Below the pieces are notes generated by a model that saw only the letters and a list, made by a program, of their open reading frames with translations, was not told where the DNA came from and did not search any database. A program made the translations under genes and the position numbers. Positions 53,748-62,642 of a stretch of DNA of 64,000 nt are shown one piece after another (the stretch's first letter is position 1; each line of letters starts with the position of its first letter). The stretch lies in contig JBAZSR010000002.1 of the NCBI GenBank assembly GCA_041662295.1, forward strand, positions 7,725 through 71,724, read 5' to 3'. Source of the DNA: JACQWX01 sp041662295. GTDB lineage: Bacteria > Elusimicrobiota > Elusimicrobia > UBA1565 > UBA9628.

Positions 53748-55474
53748 GTGATGACCGCCAGGGCTTACCGACGGACGGACGGATCCAGGGGCGCGGTCCA
53801 GGCCGGAGGCCCTGGCCTTCCAACACATTGGAGGGCCAGGTCCCGGGGATCGATCCTCCTCGAGACGGTCCTGGCCATGTTCATCATGACCACGGTCGGG
53901 GTCTCGCTGCTCTCCATGGTCCAGCGGTCCCTGGTGGTGTCCTTCAAGGCCCGCGAGCAGATGACCTGCTCCAGGATGGCGCAGACCGGCTCGGCCAGGG
54001 TCAAGAACATCGACTTCTACTACCTGTTCGCCGCAGATTCGGCCCAGGCGGACCACGGGCTCCAGGCGGCCTACCCCTACCGGACGGTTCTCGACGGGCT
54101 CAAGGCGACGCTGGGCGGCGCGCGGTTCGACCGCTTCCGCATCCAGGTGACCTTCATGCGCCGCGACATCTCGGACTCCAACGGCGACGGTCTGACCTCG
54201 GACCTCGTGCCCTTCCGGGACGACAACGGCGACAGCATCGACGACATCGACTCCAACATCCGCTTCAGGGACCAGAACACGGACGGCGACTTCACGACAC
54301 CTACGCGGCCGGAGGCCGCACCGTCGCGGAGCAGCCCGACACGCACATCAAGAAGGTCCAGTTCGACGTCTTCCGCCAGGGCCGGCTGGTCTGCTCCCAG
54401 ACCGAGTTCGTGTCCTTGGAGCAGTTCTCGGGGGACTACAACCCCTCGAGCGAGGCCTCCCTCTCCCTGCTGATCTCCACCCCGGCCAACAGCGGCTACC
54501 TCTATGACCTCGGTACGACGGCCAGACAGCAGTCCTGGAGCCTTCCCATCGCCAAGGCCTACCCCTCGGACATCCCCCGCTACCGGGCCGACGGCATCTC
54601 CCCCTTGACGGTCGAAGGGGAGACCGACCCCCTGGCGAGCGTCAACCTCTACGTCAATGCCAGCGGCATCCTGGCCAGCCCGGCTGCGGACATGGGCGGG
54701 GTCTTCTCCGCGAGCCCCCTCGCGGTCACGCTGGCCCTGGTGGAGGGCACAGACGAACTCCGGGGCCAGGCCTCGAAGGACGGCTACGCCTCGCCCATCG
54801 GCCAGAGGACCGTCATCTACGACCTGCAGGCTCCCTCGGCGTCCTCCCTCTCCCCCGCGTCCGGGGGAACGATCTTCACCCGTTCGCCGTTCGTCGCCGC
54901 GGTCCTGACGGACCCCGGGGCCTCGACCACCACCACGAGCGGCGTCTGCCCCGAAGTCATCACCCTGTTCATCGACGGGGCCGAGGTCCACCACTCCTAC
55001 GCGGACGGGACCGTGGTCTGGGTCGACTCCGTCACGGGCATCTCTCCCGTCCTCTCGACGAAGGCCTACACGGCCGTCGTCGAGTTCGGCGACTACGCTG
55101 GCTACAAGGCAAGCGCGACCTGGACCTTCACCCTCTCCGTGCCGGACACGGACCACTCCGCGCCCTCGGTCGCGAATAAGACCCCCATCGGCGGCTCGGC
55201 CCCGGCCCTGCCCGAGATCTCGGCCAAGGTCTTCGACAACCAGAGCGGCATCATCCTCTCGAGCATCGTGCTCAAGCTCGACGGCGCGGTGGTGGTGGAC
55301 GCCTCGAACATCGCCTCCCACTACGATGCCGCCGGCGAGCGGGTCTTCTACACGCCGTCATCGGCGTTCACCTCCGGCTCAAGCCACACGGTCGAGGTCA
55401 CGGCCAGCCACTGGGCCACGGACCCCTCGAACAAGGTCACCACGGTCGAGACATGGGACTTCACGGTCGAATGA
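53748..55474 (+). pseudogene. Type IV pseudopilin-like protein gene with a frameshift
   Basis: The frame from 53748 has a basic leader and a class III cleavage site RSRG|SILLETVLAMFIMTTVGVSLL (Glu at +5), followed by a pilin-like helix and a calcium-loop-like segment (SDSNGDGLTSDLVPFRDDNGDSIDDIDSN). Near 54294 the sense continues in another frame (DTYAAGGRTVAEQPDTHIKK) through at least two Ig-like/Big-type beta domains to 55474. Adding one base between TTC and ACGAC would restore one protein of about 575 residues. It heads a three-gene pseudopilin operon. Confidence 0.75.
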
Positions 55475-55475
55475 T

Positions 55476-56315
55476 ATGAGGTCTGACCCCAGAGGCGGCG
55501 TGACGCTGACGGAGCTCATGCTGGGATTGGCCATCATGGGGATCATGGTGGCGGGCTTCTCCACCATGCTCGGGTTCATCGTCAAGACCACGACCAAGGC
55601 CCAGACCACGGGCGAGGCGCAGGAGACGGTGCGGCAGACCCTCTCCAGGGTCGAGGATGCGCTCGCCGCCGCCAACCAGGTCACGGTCACCTCCGGGACC
55701 TTCATCGAATTCATCGCGGACCTCGACCAGAGCCCTTCCTACGACCCCAACGGCGACCTCGACGGCGACGACGTGCCCAACTACCGCGACGGCGACCGCG
55801 ACGGGGACGCCGGCCTGCTCCTTCCGGCCGTCAGCCAATGGCAGGCCGGGTACAACCTCAAGGACGACGATGAGGACGGCGACGGCCAAGTCGACGTCCG
55901 GCAGCGGATTTACCTCTCCAGCCGCGCGGTCTACCTGGACATGAGCGTCAACGGCTCGGCCTGGAGCGCCTCACGCCGCAGGGTCCTCGCCGTTGACATC
56001 TCCACGCTCAACTTCACCTACTGGGGGAACAAAGCCAACACCCTGGGCCGCAACCTCGACCGGGGCAATGACGGCGCCTCGGGCACCGGCGACCAGGGAG
56101 AGAACGACGGCGTCATCTCGGCGCGCGAGATGGACTGGGTCCAACCCGCGGCCGGCATGGGAGACCGCAGCCGCTTCCTCGACACGACGAACGAACGACG
56201 CTATGTCACCACGGTCCGGATCCACATCGGCTCGGACCGCAACAGGGACGGGACCATCGATTATGCCGTGGAAACCGACGTGTATCCGCCGCTCCTGCCG
56301 CTCAAGAGCAGGTAG
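55476..56315 (+). CDS. Type IV pseudopilin with calcium-loop-like segment
   Basis: A 279-residue prepilin. The leader ends RGG|VTLTELMLGLAIMGIMVAGF (Glu at +5), a typical prepilin peptidase site and hydrophobic helix. Residues about 85-135 are Asp-rich (DPNGDLDGDDVPNYRDGDRDGDAGL; DDDEDGDGQVD), like thrombospondin-type or dockerin calcium loops, and a second acidic loop occurs at about 190-215. It should be a minor pilin or a T2SS-like component. It begins two bases after the preceding gene and overlaps the next by 53 bases. Confidence 0.85.
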   Translation: MRSDPRGGVTLTELMLGLAIMGIMVAGFSTMLGFIVKTTTKAQTTGEAQETVRQTLSRVEDALAAANQVTVTSGTFIEFIADLDQSPSYDPNGDLDGDDVPNYRDGDRDGDAGLLLPAVSQWQAGYNLKDDDEDGDGQVDVRQRIYLSSRAVYLDMSVNGSAWSASRRRVLAVDISTLNFTYWGNKANTLGRNLDRGNDGASGTGDQGENDGVISAREMDWVQPAAGMGDRSRFLDTTNERRYVTTVRIHIGSDRNRDGTIDYAVETDVYPPLLPLKSR

Positions 56316-57552
56316 AGAGAAGGGGCTCGGCCAACAGGGCAGCGCGCTGTTGGCCGCGCTGGCCGTGCTCCTGTTCGCCCTTCCGGTCGCCATCGTCTTC
56401 TACAAGCACTCGGCGCAGACCCTGATCAGCGCCGTGGCTGAGAAGCGCCAGAAGACCGCGGCGTACCTCGCCAACAGCGCGGTCACGGACTACATGCGGC
56501 AGTTCTCTCAGGACGCCTACAACGGCCACTACGACCTGTCCACGCTGAGCAGGCCCGAGACCTTCACCGGCGCCGGGTTCTCCAGCGTGGACTTCGAGGC
56601 GGACAGCGTCAACCGCACGGTCTTCCTGCGCGCCACCGGCACCTACGGCAGCTCGGCCAGGCCCCTGGCCCGCAAGGTCCTCGAGGCCCTCATCCAGTTC
56701 GCCTCGGACCTGGTGCAGTTCGGGGTCATGGTCAACGGCGGCTGGAGCATCAGCTCGAGCAACGTCACCTACTTCGGCGGGTTCTACACCAACGGCAACC
56801 TCTCGATCACCGGGGCCAACGTCCGCTTCCAGGGAGGGCCGCTGGTGGTGGCCGGCAACGTGGCGGGCAACAACGCGGTCGTCGACGGAGACCTCTACTA
56901 CAGCGGGGTGAGCGCCGCGAACATCACCGTGCTCGGCCAGACCTACAACTATATCCCAGCCATCACCTGGCCGACCCTGGACTTCGCCTACTACGACGCC
57001 CACTACACCTACAAGACCACGGTCAACCGCACCATCGTGTTCAACTCCACGAACACCTTCACCGTGGTGGGCGGGGCGACCTACGGCATCCCTGCCGACG
57101 GGGCCATCATCTACGGGGAGAACTGCAGCCTGACCGTCCGCGGGGTCGTCAGCGGCCGGGTCACGGTGGTGGCCGGGTCTGCGGCCGCGGGCAATTGCGC
57201 CTCGGCCTCGGGCAGGGTCATCGTAAGCGACGACCTCTACTACGTCGGCGCGAGCTCCATCGCAGCCGGGCCGAACCAGTCCTTCGCGGCCCTGGCGCGC
57301 AACTGCGCCCGGTTCCAGAAGAACGCCGCCAACCTCACGGCCGTGGGCGTCTACTTCGTGCAGGAGGGGACCAACAACATGGAGCTCGCGGGCACCGCGG
57401 GATTCCGGTTCCAGCTCTTCGGGGTCCGCACCCAGATCGTCTCCCCCTCGGGCTTCGCGCCCAACTCCTACACCTACGACCCCAACCTGCGCTCCTACCC
57501 CCCTCCGGGACTGCCTGAGAAGGCCCTCCTCGTCAACTGGAACCTGCGTTAG
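56263..57552 (+). CDS. PilX/GspK-like minor pseudopilin
   Basis: About 429 residues from the ATG at 56263. The leader is long and basic and ends GQQG|SALLAALAVLLFALPVAIVFY. There is no Glu at +5, as in GspK/PilX proteins at the pilus tip. The rest is mostly beta, with the motif GNLSITGANVRFQGGPLVVAGNVAGN and other polar Asn/Gly/Thr-rich strands resembling a right-handed beta-helix. A normal start codon close to the leader is missing; the chosen ATG overlaps the upstream gene by 53 bases. Confidence 0.7.
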   Translation: MPWKPTCIRRSCRSRAGREKGLGQQGSALLAALAVLLFALPVAIVFYKHSAQTLISAVAEKRQKTAAYLANSAVTDYMRQFSQDAYNGHYDLSTLSRPETFTGAGFSSVDFEADSVNRTVFLRATGTYGSSARPLARKVLEALIQFASDLVQFGVMVNGGWSISSSNVTYFGGFYTNGNLSITGANVRFQGGPLVVAGNVAGNNAVVDGDLYYSGVSAANITVLGQTYNYIPAITWPTLDFAYYDAHYTYKTTVNRTIVFNSTNTFTVVGGATYGIPADGAIIYGENCSLTVRGVVSGRVTVVAGSAAAGNCASASGRVIVSDDLYYVGASSIAAGPNQSFAALARNCARFQKNAANLTAVGVYFVQEGTNNMELAGTAGFRFQLFGVRTQIVSPSGFAPNSYTYDPNLRSYPPPGLPEKALLVNWNLR

Positions 57553-57581
57553 ATGATGTATCATCCCCCAGGAGACGCCCC

Positions 57582-59621
57582 ATGAGAGGAGACCAATTCT
57601 TCAAAGAGATGGCCGTCCGGCCGCCGTTCACGAAGCTCCACCCCCGCGTCGGAGCCTTCTTCAAGGAGTACCTGGCCAAGGAGAAGGTGGTGCGGTTCGG
57701 CGACGGCTATGTCGTCAACACGAACTTCCCGCCCTACCCGAGCCCAGCCTTCGAGCGCTTCGCCGAGGGCTTCGCCGACGCCGGGTCGACCGTGCACCGC
57801 AGGCTCCATAACGTGACGCTCGCGGTGACCAACCGCTGTTCCTACAAGTGCTGGCACTGCTACAACGCGGACAGGAGCCCCCGGGACCTGTCCCTCCCCC
57901 GCCTGGAAAGGCTGGCCGAGGAGCTCGCGGACCTCGGCGCGGTCTGCGTCACGCTCACCGGAGGCGAGCCCCTCATCCGGGAGGACCTCCCCGCCATCAC
58001 GGCCGCCTTCGGCAAACGCTTCTGCCTGACCTTGGGCACCACGGGAGCGGGCCTGACCGTCGAGAAGGCCGCCCGGCTCAAGGCTGACGGCGTCTTCGCG
58101 GTCGGGATCAGCCTCGACTCCCAGGACGAGGCCGAGCACGACCGCCTGCGGGGCGTGCCGGGCGCCTTCAAGACAGCGCTCTCGGCCCTGCGCCTGTGCC
58201 GGGAGGCCGGGCTCTACTCCTATGTGGTGGCCGTGGCGAGCAAGGCCCTGCTCGAGAAGACCGCCTTCTTCTCTTTCCTGAGGTTCTGCGGGGACGCGGG
58301 CGCCTACGAGACGCACCTGCTCGAGCCCTGCCCGGTCGGCCGTCTCAAGGGAAGGAAGGACGCGGTCCTCTCTCCCGAGGACTCCAGCCGCATCCTCGAC
58401 TACCAGGCCGAGGTCGCTGGTGACGAGTCCCTGCCCATCCTCTCGGCCTACGCTTACGTAGAATCGCCCGAGGCCTTCGGGTGCGGCGCGGGACTGACCC
58501 ACCTCTACATCGACGGCAGCGGCGAGGTCTCGCCCTGCAACTTCGTGCCGCTCTCCTTCGGCAGCCTCGCGGACCAGCCCCTGGCGGCCATCCTCGAGCG
58601 CATGGGAAAGCGCTTCAAGGACCCCCGGCCCACCTGCGTGGGCAAGATCCTCGGCCCCCTCCTCCCCGACGAGGGTCTGCCCGCGCCCGGCGCGGCTGGC
58701 GCGGGCCTGCCCCTGTCCCCCGAGGCCTCCGAGGCGCTCTGCGACAAATATCTCCCGAAGAAGCACGCCATCCCGCGCTTCTTCAAGATCCGCTCCGAGG
58801 CCGTGGCCGAGGCCGGCGGCAGGGAGCTCAAGGAAGCCTACGCCGCCATCCACTCCGACTACGACGAGTACTGGGTCTCGAGCGCGGGCCGGCCCGTTGA
58901 GGATCTCGTGGCGAAGCTCGGCCTCAAAGGCGGCGAGAAGGTCTTCGAGGCCGGCTGCGGCACGGGATTCGGGACCGCGCTCTTGGCGCCGCGCCTGACC
59001 AAGGGAGGGTCCCTGCTCGCGGTTGACCTCTCCCCGGAGATGCTCGGCCTGGCCCGCAAGAGGCTCGCGTCCCAACCCGGCGCGGTCGTGACCTTCGTTG
59101 AGGGCGACGCATTGAAGCTTCTCTGCGAAAGCGGCCCTTTCGACCTCATCGCCACCACCTGGGTCCTGGGCTACATCCCGCTTTCGCCCTTCTTCAAGGC
59201 CGCGGCGAAAGCCTTGAAGCCCGAAGGCCGCCTCGCCTTCATCGTGCACCGGGAGAACTCGCCGGCCCGGGAGCTGGGCATCTTCTACGCCCTGGGCGCG
59301 GAGGACCCCGACATCATGGAGATGAAGGTCTCCTTCGACTTCCCCACCAGGGAGCGCGCGGCCGCGGAACTGGCCAAGGCCGGGTTCAGGGACCTCGACC
59401 TCTGGGAAGGCACGGCCGTGTTCCGCTATCCCACCCCGCAGGCCGTGCTCGACCACCTGCTCAAATCAGGGGCCGGCACCGCTTTCTACAACGCAGTCCG
59501 GCCGGACCGCCGGAAGGCGGCGACGCAGGAGTTCCTCAAGCGCCTCGAGGCGGACAACGCGGGCAAGCCCGCCTACGAGGTGCGCCACGACTTCGTGGCC
59601 TGCGTCGCGGCCAAGGGCTGA
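57582..59621 (+). CDS. Radical SAM/SPASM protein fused to a class I methyltransferase
   Basis: A 679-residue two-part enzyme. Residues about 75-290 are a radical SAM domain with CSYKCWHC (Cys86, Cys90, Cys93) and TLTGGEPLI. Residues about 300-370 resemble a SPASM-type cluster domain (FGCGAGLTHLYIDGSGEVSPCNF, then CVGKI). From about 440 a class I methyltransferase follows (VFEAGCGTGFGTALLA, LLAVDLSPEMLGLARKRL, DLIATTWVLGYIP). It should carry out a radical modification and a methylation on one substrate, unknown here. AGGAG precedes the ATG. It lies 29 bp after the pseudopilin operon; no small precursor-peptide gene is apparent. Confidence 0.85.
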   Translation: MRGDQFFKEMAVRPPFTKLHPRVGAFFKEYLAKEKVVRFGDGYVVNTNFPPYPSPAFERFAEGFADAGSTVHRRLHNVTLAVTNRCSYKCWHCYNADRSPRDLSLPRLERLAEELADLGAVCVTLTGGEPLIREDLPAITAAFGKRFCLTLGTTGAGLTVEKAARLKADGVFAVGISLDSQDEAEHDRLRGVPGAFKTALSALRLCREAGLYSYVVAVASKALLEKTAFFSFLRFCGDAGAYETHLLEPCPVGRLKGRKDAVLSPEDSSRILDYQAEVAGDESLPILSAYAYVESPEAFGCGAGLTHLYIDGSGEVSPCNFVPLSFGSLADQPLAAILERMGKRFKDPRPTCVGKILGPLLPDEGLPAPGAAGAGLPLSPEASEALCDKYLPKKHAIPRFFKIRSEAVAEAGGRELKEAYAAIHSDYDEYWVSSAGRPVEDLVAKLGLKGGEKVFEAGCGTGFGTALLAPRLTKGGSLLAVDLSPEMLGLARKRLASQPGAVVTFVEGDALKLLCESGPFDLIATTWVLGYIPLSPFFKAAAKALKPEGRLAFIVHRENSPARELGIFYALGAEDPDIMEMKVSFDFPTRERAAAELAKAGFRDLDLWEGTAVFRYPTPQAVLDHLLKSGAGTAFYNAVRPDRRKAATQEFLKRLEADNAGKPAYEVRHDFVACVAAKG

Positions 59622-59642
59622 GTCGGGAAGGGCTGTCCCGGG

Positions 59643-61088
59643 TTAGAACCGGATGAGCTCCCGGTCGCCCTGGGAGCGCAGGACCGGCTCCTGGTCGCGG
59701 TTCTGCCTGCGGGCCGCGTCCTGGACCTTGGGCTTGAGGTAGTCATAAAGAGCCTGCGTTCCTACCCGTCCGGAAGCGTCCTTGGCTTCCCCGCTCAGGC
59801 CTTTGAGGAAGTAGTAGGTGAAGGTCCCGTGCCCCTGGTCCTCCAGCGTGCTGGTGATCTGATCGCCCGATGCCGCGGCAAAGACGGTCAGGTTCTGCGG
59901 CGCCTCTGCGGCGTCCGTCTTCATCACCAGCGGCCGCGCTCCCTTGGCCAGGACCGAACGTCCGCCCGCGCCGGAGAAGCAGGCGTCCATGGCCACGATG
60001 ACTTCCTTTGCCCTGAGCCCTGCGAGCTTCTCATAGAGCCGCCTGACGGGATAGCCGGTGTTCTCCAGGAAGCCCGGATCGCCGTCCCAGGGGATGAGGT
60101 AGGCTTCGCCGGTCTTGGGGTCCGGCGCGCCGTGGCCGGAGAAGTAGAAGAAGACGCGGCTGTCTTCGTTCACATTGCGCGGCAGCCAGGTCTCCAGGAA
60201 CTTCTCCATAGCGGAGCGGCCGGCCTTCTCGCCGAAGAGCTGGATGACGTTGCGGCTGGGAAAACCCGCTGCGAGGAGATGGTCCTTGACCGCCGCGGCG
60301 TCGCGCTCCGCGAACTGGGCCTCCGGGATATCGGAGTACTTCCCGATGCCGATCACAAGGGCGAAATCATCCGGCCGCTCGGGGAGCCTGTAGCCGGGCT
60401 TGTCGATGTCCGATCCGACCGTGCCGGCCTGCCCCGCCGCCTTGGCCTGAGCCCTGGCCGTGCCCTCGACCGCGGCTTGGACGATGGACGAGAGCTCCTC
60501 CTTGGAGATGCCCGCCGCCAGGGGCTGGGCGGCCGGAGCCTGGCTCGGGCTGAGCCTCTCCAGGAGCTTGACTCCGGCCTTGGCCTTCGCATCCCCGTCC
60601 TGCTCCAGGACCACCATCGCGGACTCGAGGTCGGCGCCTCGCGCCATCAGCTCCCTGACGATCTCGACATGGCCGCCATAGGCGGCACTGGCCAAAGCCG
60701 TCCAGTTCTGGAAGCCCCGGATGTTCACATCCGCGCCCTTGTCGAGCATGAGCTTCACCAGCTTCACGTGGCCTTGGAAGGCGGCCGCCAGGAGGGGCGG
60801 GTAGCGCCCTTGGTTGGGATCAGCGCCTCTTTCCACCAGCAGCGTTGCGATCTCCGAGCGCCTCTCCATCAAAGCGCATTCGATCGCCGTCCCCTTGGGA
60901 GAAGGAGGGAGCTCGTCGACAACGTTCGCCGGGCATGAGGAGACCTTGTTGGGATCGCCCCCCTTGTCCAGGAGGGCACGCACCTGGTCCAGGCTCCCCA
61001 CGCGCGCGGCCCGAGGCAGGGTCCCGGTGCAGCCGGTGATCTGGGATGCGGCTAGGCCGATGAGAAGCGTCGTGACGAGTCTGTTCAT
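59643..61088 (-). CDS. Lipoprotein with ankyrin repeats and a caspase-like domain
   Basis: About 481 residues from the ATG at 61088, which has GGAGGG at a normal distance; another ATG three codons upstream is too close to it. Lipobox SQITGC places it on a membrane. Ankyrin repeats occupy about 25-160 (e.g. GADPNQGRYPPLLAAAFQGHVKLVKLML). A peptidase C14 caspase-like domain covers about 240-450, with the dyad His (FSGHGAP) and Cys (MDACFSG) intact and the expected ALVIGIGKYSDIPEA start. The domain order is the reverse of the caspase-Sel1 protein at 2.7-5.3 kb. Confidence 0.85.
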   Translation of the reverse strand: MNRLVTTLLIGLAASQITGCTGTLPRAARVGSLDQVRALLDKGGDPNKVSSCPANVVDELPPSPKGTAIECALMERRSEIATLLVERGADPNQGRYPPLLAAAFQGHVKLVKLMLDKGADVNIRGFQNWTALASAAYGGHVEIVRELMARGADLESAMVVLEQDGDAKAKAGVKLLERLSPSQAPAAQPLAAGISKEELSSIVQAAVEGTARAQAKAAGQAGTVGSDIDKPGYRLPERPDDFALVIGIGKYSDIPEAQFAERDAAAVKDHLLAAGFPSRNVIQLFGEKAGRSAMEKFLETWLPRNVNEDSRVFFYFSGHGAPDPKTGEAYLIPWDGDPGFLENTGYPVRRLYEKLAGLRAKEVIVAMDACFSGAGGRSVLAKGARPLVMKTDAAEAPQNLTVFAAASGDQITSTLEDQGHGTFTYYFLKGLSGEAKDASGRVGTQALYDYLKPKVQDAARRQNRDQEPVLRSQGDRELIRF

Positions 61089-61097
61089 GATGGTCAT

Positions 61098-61759
61098 CCC
61101 TCCGACAGGACTGCTACCCTCAATCTAACATATTTTCCCACGGAACCATTATCGCCTCTCCGAGCCAGGACCGAACCTCGTTGCTGTGCGGGAAACCGAG
61201 AATTGGCCGCTATAGCGGCCAATTCCTCTGCTCGCCTGATTCTATAGTTGCCCTGAAAAATCATGCCATCGCCTCGTGAGACTCTGGTCGGTACCGGACG
61301 AGAGGAGCCGCGATGATGTGACGTCGGGCCGCAGCACGGCTGAAGGCAGGATGGCGCACAGCTGTCCGGGGAAAATCCGGTGAGCGGACCCTCTCTCCGA
61401 ACGCTCGATAGAGCAGAAGTGCGTGTTGCGGCGATCCTTCAGGGGGAACCCTTTCCATCCCCTGCCGTCGTGGGTGTCCCGGAAGATTTTCAATCCCTCG
61501 ACGTAAGGTTATGTCGCGATCGATCCGATTCTGAGCGATAAAACCCATCAATCCCCCTGTTTTTGACTCTCAGACGGCATCGCGACATAACCCTCGAGGA
61601 GACTTTGAAAAACCGCACTTTCCCACCTGCGACATGCTCCCTTTTGGCATGCTGGCGCCGACCGGCTGCTCGACCATGCCGCTGGACATCTCCGGACAGC
61701 TCTGCGCCATCCATCGAATTGCAGCCGCTCTCGAACGTCTTAAGTGACCGGCATTGAGG
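61098..61759. other. Gene-poor stretch with an inverted repeat
   Basis: No convincing gene in about 660 bp; open frames here have no family match that I can see and mixed codon use. The stretch contains the 14-bp inverted repeat described separately. It may be the remains of an old mobile element. Confidence 0.35.
61507..61592. repeat. 14-bp inverted repeat enclosing 58 bp
   Basis: GGTTATGTCGCGAT (61507-61520) is repeated in perfect inverse orientation as ATCGCGACATAACC (61579-61592). The arms look like the ends of a small non-autonomous element or of a recombination site; no target duplication is clear. Confidence 0.55.
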
Positions 61760-62008
61760 TTAGCGTGCATTTGGCATGGACCTGTGGAGACCGTCAAGGA
61801 TGAACATTCGCATGAGAACCTGGTAAGGGACTCCACGCCACTGTGCCAAGGCTTTGAGCTCCTTGATGGTCTCTTCCTCGAGTGCGATGCTCGTGGGAAG
61901 TTTCCGCCGTTTCTTGAGCCGTTTGGCAGCGGCAAGGATCTTCTTCTTGTCGAATTGAGACGCCACGGCGTACATGGGGTCGGATTTAACGTTGTAGATA
62001 TGCTTCAT
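61760..62008 (-). CDS. CopG/BrnA-type antitoxin
   Basis: An 82-residue protein. The C-terminal half (RRKLPTSIALEEETIKELKALAQWRGVPYQVLMRMFILDGL) is the ribbon-helix-helix-like part of CopG/BrnA antitoxins. AAGGG lies ten bases before the ATG. The upstream frame on the same strand is a truncated BrnT-like toxin, so this looks like an antitoxin left without a working partner; it may still bind its operator. Confidence 0.7.
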   Translation of the reverse strand: MKHIYNVKSDPMYAVASQFDKKKILAAAKRLKKRRKLPTSIALEEETIKELKALAQWRGVPYQVLMRMFILDGLHRSMPNAR

Positions 62009-62132
62009 AGAATTCCCTTTCATTCCGCTTTGCCGCGCTCTTGGTGCGATTGCCGGAGTCCCATTCGAACACGAAATGCGCCTCTTCCAGCAGCCACAGG
62101 AGGAGCCATTCAACGAACTTGAACTTCGCCAT
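61986..62132 (-). pseudogene. Truncated BrnT-type toxin
   Basis: A 48-residue frame whose middle reads AHFVFEWDSGNRTKSAAK, the N-terminal signature of BrnT RNase toxins (FEWD-x-x-N-x-x-K), after which the match ends (RNEREFYEAYLQR, stop). Full BrnT has about 90 residues. The frame overlaps the antitoxin start by 23 bases. TATACT on the minus strand near 62148-62153 is a plausible promoter for the pair. Confidence 0.55.
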
Positions 62133-62133
62133 G

Positions 62134-62642
62134 CCGGTCCTATAGTATAGTGTAGCCCACTATGCAAATCTCCACAAGGGCCTTGGGGGATGGCTGTGGT
62201 CGTTCTAAGGTCACGCTAGCTAGTAAGTATATTACGGGCGGGGGCATTGATAGTCCTCCCTCTGACTAACCGTTCTGGAGCGGGTGTGTCTGCGGTGTCC
62301 ATCTCCCCATTCAATCAAGTGGGGCCATTGTCCGAAGAAATCCTCTCCGGGCGCGAATATGATTCATGCGCCCCCGATCGCTGATCTCGATATTCTCAAA
62401 GTTGGATGCGAACGGGCCGGGTTCCCCTAAATGTCGGTATTGCGGGCATCCCTCCGTCGAGGAGTTCTTGGTCCGTTGCTTCTGCGCAACAGGGGGTGTC
62501 AACGGAACGATTAAGGTCGCCTATTTGGCATCGTGTTGCGGCAAAGCAACGGACCAAGGGCAGGGGATGGACAGGTGGCGGCTTCCGCGGGCGGGATTTT
62601 CGGCAGCGTCCTTGGAAAGCGCCAATGTAGTACGATGAGGCC
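62134..62642. other. Gene-poor stretch with a palindromic element
   Basis: About 510 bp without a supportable gene, lying between the antitoxin promoter and the FGE-domain gene. It includes the inverted repeat at 62467-62558. The last bases carry TACGAT (62631-62636), the likely -10 of the FGE-domain gene, six bases before its ATG. Confidence 0.35.
62467..62558. repeat. 15-bp inverted repeat, REP/MITE-like hairpin
   Basis: CTTGGTCCGTTGCTT (62467-62481) and AAGCAACGGACCAAG (62544-62558) are perfect complements, and GCAACA/TGTTGC extends the stem inwards after a short mismatch. The 92-bp unit would fold into one hairpin. Similar hairpins are dispersed in some bacterial genomes. Confidence 0.6.

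Noticed and set aside
57582..59621. A RiPP cluster around the radical SAM gene
   Set aside because: No precursor peptide, protease or exporter gene is visible within several kilobases.
62366..62638. 90-codon cysteine-rich frame
   Set aside because: It is made largely of the inverted-repeat element at 62467-62558, and similar frames arise on both strands.
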